DNA of 64,000 bases from JBCBKP01 sp038521625. Its GTDB lineage: Bacteria; Planctomycetota; Phycisphaerae; Phycisphaerales; UBA1924. Shown in pieces: positions 60,394 through 64,000 of the stretch (its first letter is position 1; each line of letters begins with the position of its first letter). The notes under the pieces are model-generated. The model saw only the letters and a program-made list of their open reading frames with translations. It had not been told where the DNA came from and made no database searches. The stretch spans positions 15,823 to 79,822 of the forward strand of contig JBCBKP010000014.1 of the NCBI GenBank assembly GCA_038521625.1. The letters run 5' to 3'. The position numbers were made by a program, and so were the translations under genes.

Positions 60394-61641
60394 ATGAACA
60401 GCAAGGCAGTCTCGATCGGAGCGGTCGCGGTGATCTCGGTCGCGACGGGCATCGTCCTGATGGCACCGCGCGCGTCCGAGCCGTCCAGACGGAGCGACCG
60501 CGCCGCGATCCAGGAGCAACCGTCCGGGACGGCGCGGATCGGACGCGGCATCCCGGACGGCACCATCAAACGGGCCTCGCCCGATCACCGGAGCGTGCCC
60601 GGCGGGCCCGACGCGGTCCTCGATCGGTCGCGCGCCGCGGGCGATCCGCGCACCTGGGTCGAAGCAAACCGCCCGCTCGTGACGGCGAGCGATCACACCG
60701 TGGCAGACCTCGAGACGGACATGCTCCGAGTGTTCCGCGGCATGATCGAGGGGAGGGCTCCCGGCCAGCGCGACCTCCTGCGATTCATCACCGCGGAGGA
60801 CGCCCTGCGACTCGCCTTCGACGAGGATCTGAACGGTGTGCTCGACGACGAGGAGGTCGCACGCTTCCACGAAGCGCAGGCTCGATTCGACCCGAACACA
60901 CACCCGTTCGTCGAGCAAGTCATGGACCTCGACGGGGACGGGACGGTGAGCGACGAAGAACGCATGACCGCCATGGAGCGATTCCAGGAGGGAAGCGCCG
61001 CGATCCTCGAGGAGATGTCGCATCTGCCCACCCTCGTATACTGGGACGACAACCTCGACGGCCAGGTCGATGACGCCGAACGGTCGCTCCGGATGAACGA
61101 CCCGAGCGTGATCGCGCAGTTCGATACCGACGGCGACGGTGCGCTCTCCGACGCGGAACGCCAGCTGCTCACCTCGCAGGTCTCCGTCGCCTTCTACGAG
61201 TATGTCTCCGACGTCGGCGTCCCGCGGGCCTACCCGCCGTCGAACATCGTCGACTGGCGAGAGTTCGATGCGGATTCCAACGGCGAGCTCAGCGAGCAGG
61301 AGCGAGAGGGCCTCCAGGACGAATGGATCCGCGCCCGCGACGAATGGCAGGCCGCCGCCGAGCGCGTCGAGTTCGAGTCGGTCCAGCAGGCGTTCGATTC
61401 GAACCTGGACGGCGTCGTCACTCAGGAAGAGGCGATCAACGGCCTCCGCCGCCAACAAGAGGAGGTGGTCCGGCGCACGACCATGGCGCTGTACGACACC
61501 GACGGCGACGGCACGATCAGCATGAGCGAGTTCGCCACATTCACAGAGTGGTACGACGCCGAGGCCCCGAGAGCCGACGCGGATCTCAACGGTGTGATCA
61601 CGCCGGCCGACGTCACCTACGTCCTGCAGTTCATGCTGTAG
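60394..61641 (+). CDS. Membrane-anchored or exported protein with eight EF-hand loops
   Basis: 415 residues. An N-terminal hydrophobic segment (6-24) is followed by a low-complexity linker. Eight 12-residue calcium-binding loops begin at D143, D178, D218, D244, D292, D335, D368 and D395 (for example DLDGDGTVSDEE, DTDGDGALSDAE, DTDGDGTISMSE). The last one (DADLNGVITPADVTYVLQF) resembles a dockerin half. GGAGAAG precedes the ATG. As the third gene of the operon with the two GATase-like membrane proteins it is probably their calcium-responsive partner outside the cytoplasm (inference). It has no catalytic domain. Confidence 0.85.
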   Translation: MNSKAVSIGAVAVISVATGIVLMAPRASEPSRRSDRAAIQEQPSGTARIGRGIPDGTIKRASPDHRSVPGGPDAVLDRSRAAGDPRTWVEANRPLVTASDHTVADLETDMLRVFRGMIEGRAPGQRDLLRFITAEDALRLAFDEDLNGVLDDEEVARFHEAQARFDPNTHPFVEQVMDLDGDGTVSDEERMTAMERFQEGSAAILEEMSHLPTLVYWDDNLDGQVDDAERSLRMNDPSVIAQFDTDGDGALSDAERQLLTSQVSVAFYEYVSDVGVPRAYPPSNIVDWREFDADSNGELSEQEREGLQDEWIRARDEWQAAAERVEFESVQQAFDSNLDGVVTQEEAINGLRRQQEEVVRRTTMALYDTDGDGTISMSEFATFTEWYDAEAPRADADLNGVITPADVTYVLQFML

Positions 61642-62029
61642 TCGAAGCGAGCGACCGCGAGGCGCGGCGCCGTCGCCGCCGGGCGAGGGCCGAGCCGACG
61701 GCGACAACGGCGACACCCCCGGGCGTGGGCACCGCGGCCGTGTTGAAGCCGACGGCGATCAGATCGATGCTCCCCGCCGCCGAGCTGATGCCGCTGGGGA
61801 GATCGAGCGCGGTGATCCGCAGGCCGAAGATCACGGCGAACGTGAGATTCTCGGCCTCGGTGATGACGCCCTCGAGCTCGAAGACGACCTGGGCCGCGGT
61901 TGTGGGGACGGCAACGGCCAGCGAGGCCGCGACGCGATCCGATGCCGAGGTCGCCGGATACCCGACCGGCGTCCGCAAGCCTGAGCAGTCCGGTGGCCCC
62001 CGATTCTCGGGCTCTGCGCCATGGCGCAA
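61631..62029 (-). CDS. Small PEP-CTERM-like protein, possibly a remnant
   Basis: 132 residues from a TTG start. The middle (DRVAASLAVAVPTTAAQVVFELEG) looks like a signal peptide and cleavage site. The end has a sorting-signal pattern: VPTPGGVAVVAVGSALA followed by six arginines, as in planctomycete PEP-CTERM proteins (VPxPG, hydrophobic helix, Arg cluster). Fewer than 60 residues lie between the two signals, which is short, and the first about 30 residues do not fit a signal peptide. It may therefore be a deletion remnant or a gene with a misplaced start. An ATG at 62022 with GGAGAG is in another frame. Overlaps the EF-hand gene end by 11 bp. Confidence 0.45.
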   Translation of the reverse strand: MRHGAEPENRGPPDCSGLRTPVGYPATSASDRVAASLAVAVPTTAAQVVFELEGVITEAENLTFAVIFGLRITALDLPSGISSAAGSIDLIAVGFNTAAVPTPGGVAVVAVGSALARRRRRRASRSLASTTA

Positions 62030-62161
62030 ATCTCTCCAAGAGAATCACTTAGGCCCTGAGGACGCGGTCCGAGATCTCGCTGCGGCCCCTGAATCGGCCC
62101 CGGATCGCCCGGATTTTTTTTGGCGATCGGTGTCGGCGGGTGGGGCTGGATTGCGGCTGTA

Positions 62162-62211
62162 GGGCCCCCGCACCGCGCGGGGGCCCGGCGAGCGACCTGC
62201 CGGGCTTTCTT
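62162..62211 (+). promoter_or_regulatory. Two mutually exclusive leader hairpins, the second terminator-like
   Basis: GGGCCCCCGC (62162-62171), the loop ACCGC and GCGGGGGCCC (62177-62186) make a perfect 10-bp stem. GCCCGGC (62183-62189) and GCCGGGC (62199-62205), followed by TTTCTTC, make a second, terminator-like stem. They share 62183-62186, so only one can form. They lie 45 bp upstream of the glycine-rich protein gene and may form an attenuator, or simply end transcription from upstream. Confidence 0.45.
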
Positions 62212-62255
62212 CGGAACCACCGCCCACGGGGGCGACTCGGCCAGGGAGCGAAGCG

Positions 62256-64000
62256 ATGACACGGCATGCAGGGAAGATCGGATTCGTGGCGGCGGGCGTC
62301 GCCATGGCGGCGGGCTCGGCGCTCGGACAGACACCACTCAACACCAGCGGTCAGCACGCGGTGGGTTACATCGGGCACAGCGTGCAGGACTTCACGATCC
62401 CGAACGTCCCGGGCGGAAAGCTGCAGCTCATCATCCGCGGCGCCGACGGCGGCGACGCCAACGGCAGGCCGAACGCCTGCGCTAAATCTGGCGGCGAGGG
62501 CGCGACGATCCTGATGAACGTCCGGGTCGATTACGGCCCGTTCTCGCTGCGTCCGGGTGGGCGCCTGCGGTTCATCGTCGGCGAGGCCGGGCAGAACGCC
62601 AGCGACAATGACGATGGCCAGCTCACCGTCGGCGGCGGCGGCGGCGGCGGCTCCGGCATCCTCTACGAGGCCGATCAGGTCGGGGACGACTGGATCGCGC
62701 TCGCGGTCGCGGGCGGCGGCGGCGGCGCCATCATCGACGGCACCGGGCTCGGCTTCTGCAGCGTCAAGAGGGACGGCCAGTGGGCCAGCCTCAGCGCCAA
62801 CGGCACCGACGGCGGCGGCAACAACTCCGGCCGCAAGGGTGTCGGCGGCACGGGCGGCCTGGGCGGCGGCGACGGACGAGATTCCGCTTGGGATTACGTC
62901 AGCGGCGGCGGCGGCGGCCTGTTCGGCGACGGTCTGTTCGGTTGGTCCGGCGGCACGACCGCCAAGAAGGGCTACCCCGCGGGCGGCGCGGGCGGCGCCG
63001 GACGCATCCGGGGCGGCTGGGGTTGCGGCGGCGGCGGCGGCAGCGATTCGGGACGCCATAAGGAGGGCGGCGGCGGCGGCGGCGGCTACTCCGGCGGTGG
63101 CGGCGGGCAGTTCAACCACGAGGGCGGTGGCGGTGGGAGCTGGTTCGACGCCAGCTACGGCACCGCATCGATCCTGCTTGGCAACTCCGGCGATCACGGC
63201 GCCGGCTCGTACGAGTTCACCTCATTCGTGCAGCAGCCGACGTCGTTCACCGACATCGGCGGCGTCTCGCTGAACGGCCCCATCTCGCTGCACACGTTCC
63301 AGTCGAACTTCAACACGGTCCTCGGGCTCTACACCGAGGGCGGCGAGCTGCTCGCGGAGAACGACAACAGCCCGTTCGCACCCGGCCTGACCAGCGTGAT
63401 CGACACCTCGCTCGACGCGGGCACCTACTACCTCTTCGCGGGCGGATCGCCCAGAAACCCCGCCGAGGACTTCGTCGTGCCCTCCGCACCCAGCCCTGGA
63501 GGAACGCTCTCGGGCGCCGTCGGCGCGGTCCCCTTCTCACGGGCCCTCAATCCGAATGACTCGGCCTGGTACAAGTTCCGCATCGGAGCGCGTCCGACGG
63601 GCTTCATCGACGCGGGTGTGATCGGCGTCTCCGGCAGCACGACGCTTCAGATCGACCGCCAGGCGTTCGACATGGTGCTCGGGCTGTATGACAACAGCGG
63701 CCAACTCCTGTCGATGAACGACGACGACCCCGACTTCAACATCGAGAGCCGGATCGTCCGCGATCTCGATCCGGGCGTGTACTTCCTCTCGGTGACCGAG
63801 TTCGGAGACACTCCGGGCAACTTCTTCACCTTCGACAGCATCGACAACGAGCGGTTCGGCCCGACCGTGCAGGTCAAGGTGGGCTCGCAGACCATCTCTC
63901 GGCCGGTGCCTCGCAACACGGTCGGCTGGATCCGCTTCGAGATCGCGGGCCCGACGCCGTCGCAGACGGTGGACCTCGGGGTGGCGAAGGGCGAGGGGGC
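62256..64000 (+). CDS. Secreted glycine-rich protein resembling the ALK/LTK glycine-rich domain (3' end outside window)
   Basis: 581 residues visible, no stop before the window end. Signal peptide MTRHAGKIGFVAAGVAMAAGSALGQ. Residues about 45-310 show the order of features of the glycine-rich domain (PF12810-like) of animal ALK/LTK receptors: a strand pair VQDFTIPNVPGGKLQLIIRG, GGRLRFIVGEAG, a GGGGGGGSGILYE run, LAVAGGGGGAI, then several poly-Gly runs with GRIRGGWGCGGGGGSDSG and GGGGGGGYSGGGGG. After that come two bacterial PPC/DVUA0089-like beta domains (TVLGLYTEGGELLAENDN; MVLGLYDNSGQLLSMNDDD). Probably a surface or matrix protein. No clear Shine-Dalgarno beyond CAGGGAGCGAAGCG. Confidence 0.85.
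   Translation, partial: MTRHAGKIGFVAAGVAMAAGSALGQTPLNTSGQHAVGYIGHSVQDFTIPNVPGGKLQLIIRGADGGDANGRPNACAKSGGEGATILMNVRVDYGPFSLRPGGRLRFIVGEAGQNASDNDDGQLTVGGGGGGGSGILYEADQVGDDWIALAVAGGGGGAIIDGTGLGFCSVKRDGQWASLSANGTDGGGNNSGRKGVGGTGGLGGGDGRDSAWDYVSGGGGGLFGDGLFGWSGGTTAKKGYPAGGAGGAGRIRGGWGCGGGGGSDSGRHKEGGGGGGGYSGGGGGQFNHEGGGGGSWFDASYGTASILLGNSGDHGAGSYEFTSFVQQPTSFTDIGGVSLNGPISLHTFQSNFNTVLGLYTEGGELLAENDNSPFAPGLTSVIDTSLDAGTYYLFAGGSPRNPAEDFVVPSAPSPGGTLSGAVGAVPFSRALNPNDSAWYKFRIGARPTGFIDAGVIGVSGSTTLQIDRQAFDMVLGLYDNSGQLLSMNDDDPDFNIESRIVRDLDPGVYFLSVTEFGDTPGNFFTFDSIDNERFGPTVQVKVGSQTISRPVPRNTVGWIRFEIAGPTPSQTVDLGVAKGEG

Noticed and set aside
62113..62120. Run of eight T as an intrinsic terminator
   Set aside because: Only a 4-bp self-complementary CCGG stem lies before it, too weak; no gene end is nearby on that strand.

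Overview
The window is strongly G+C-rich, with codon third positions mostly G or C, and looks chromosomal. The genes point to a planctomycete, most likely a Phycisphaerae-type bacterium. The evidence is: C-terminal dockerin-like 'GC' anchoring modules on five secreted proteins; a prepilin-type protein with an H-x9-DG tail; ECF sigma factors overlapping serine/threonine kinase genes; a PEP-CTERM-like tail; and many large secreted proteins. No tRNA, rRNA, IS element, phage gene or CRISPR array was seen.

Layout. 1-7.6 kb: a partial exported protein divergent from a TetR regulator, with a cluster of CTGGCCAG palindromes between them, then a serine hydrolase, a VPS10/BNR-propeller giant, a Reg_prop propeller and an NTF2-like lipoprotein. 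7.7-11.7 kb: an LVIVD-type anchored protein, a secreted unknown and a SCO protein. 11.9-16.1 kb: an aspartate-family/methionine operon on the minus strand (cystathionine gamma-synthase-like enzyme, aspartokinase-homoserine dehydrogenase fusion, aspartate-semialdehyde dehydrogenase). It sits behind a clear sigma-70 promoter and a SAM-I/IV-clan riboswitch. 16.1-24.3 kb: a GH16 glucanase, an AbgT-family transporter, an AraC regulator, a secreted DJ-1/PfpI-TPR protein and a serine hydrolase with a carbohydrate-binding-like N-terminus. 24.4-33.0 kb: two independent ECF sigma/kinase operons on either side of a glycerophosphodiester phosphodiesterase.

33-47 kb: a pseudopilin-like protein, two secreted proteins sharing an unrecognised repeated module, a Tat-exported EEP-family enzyme, two divergent metallophosphoesterases, a SulP permease and a GH57/CBM25-type amylase. 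47.5-51.9 kb: a four-gene, translationally coupled cell-wall sugar recycling operon (anmK, murQ, a sodium:solute symporter, nagZ).

52-64 kb is the most unusual part. Two tandem secreted paralogues carry a cysteine at exactly every fifth residue (14 and 26 pentads). They are followed by an operon of two giant membrane proteins with GATase1-like extracytoplasmic domains plus an eight-loop EF-hand protein, then a small PEP-CTERM-like ORF, and finally a truncated protein whose glycine-rich domain resembles that of the animal ALK/LTK receptors.

Overall the region encodes an exported, polymer-degrading and surface-protein-rich lifestyle with several local sensory circuits. The methionine and muropeptide operons are metabolically coherent. 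The Cys-array locus is the best candidate here for an undescribed system.
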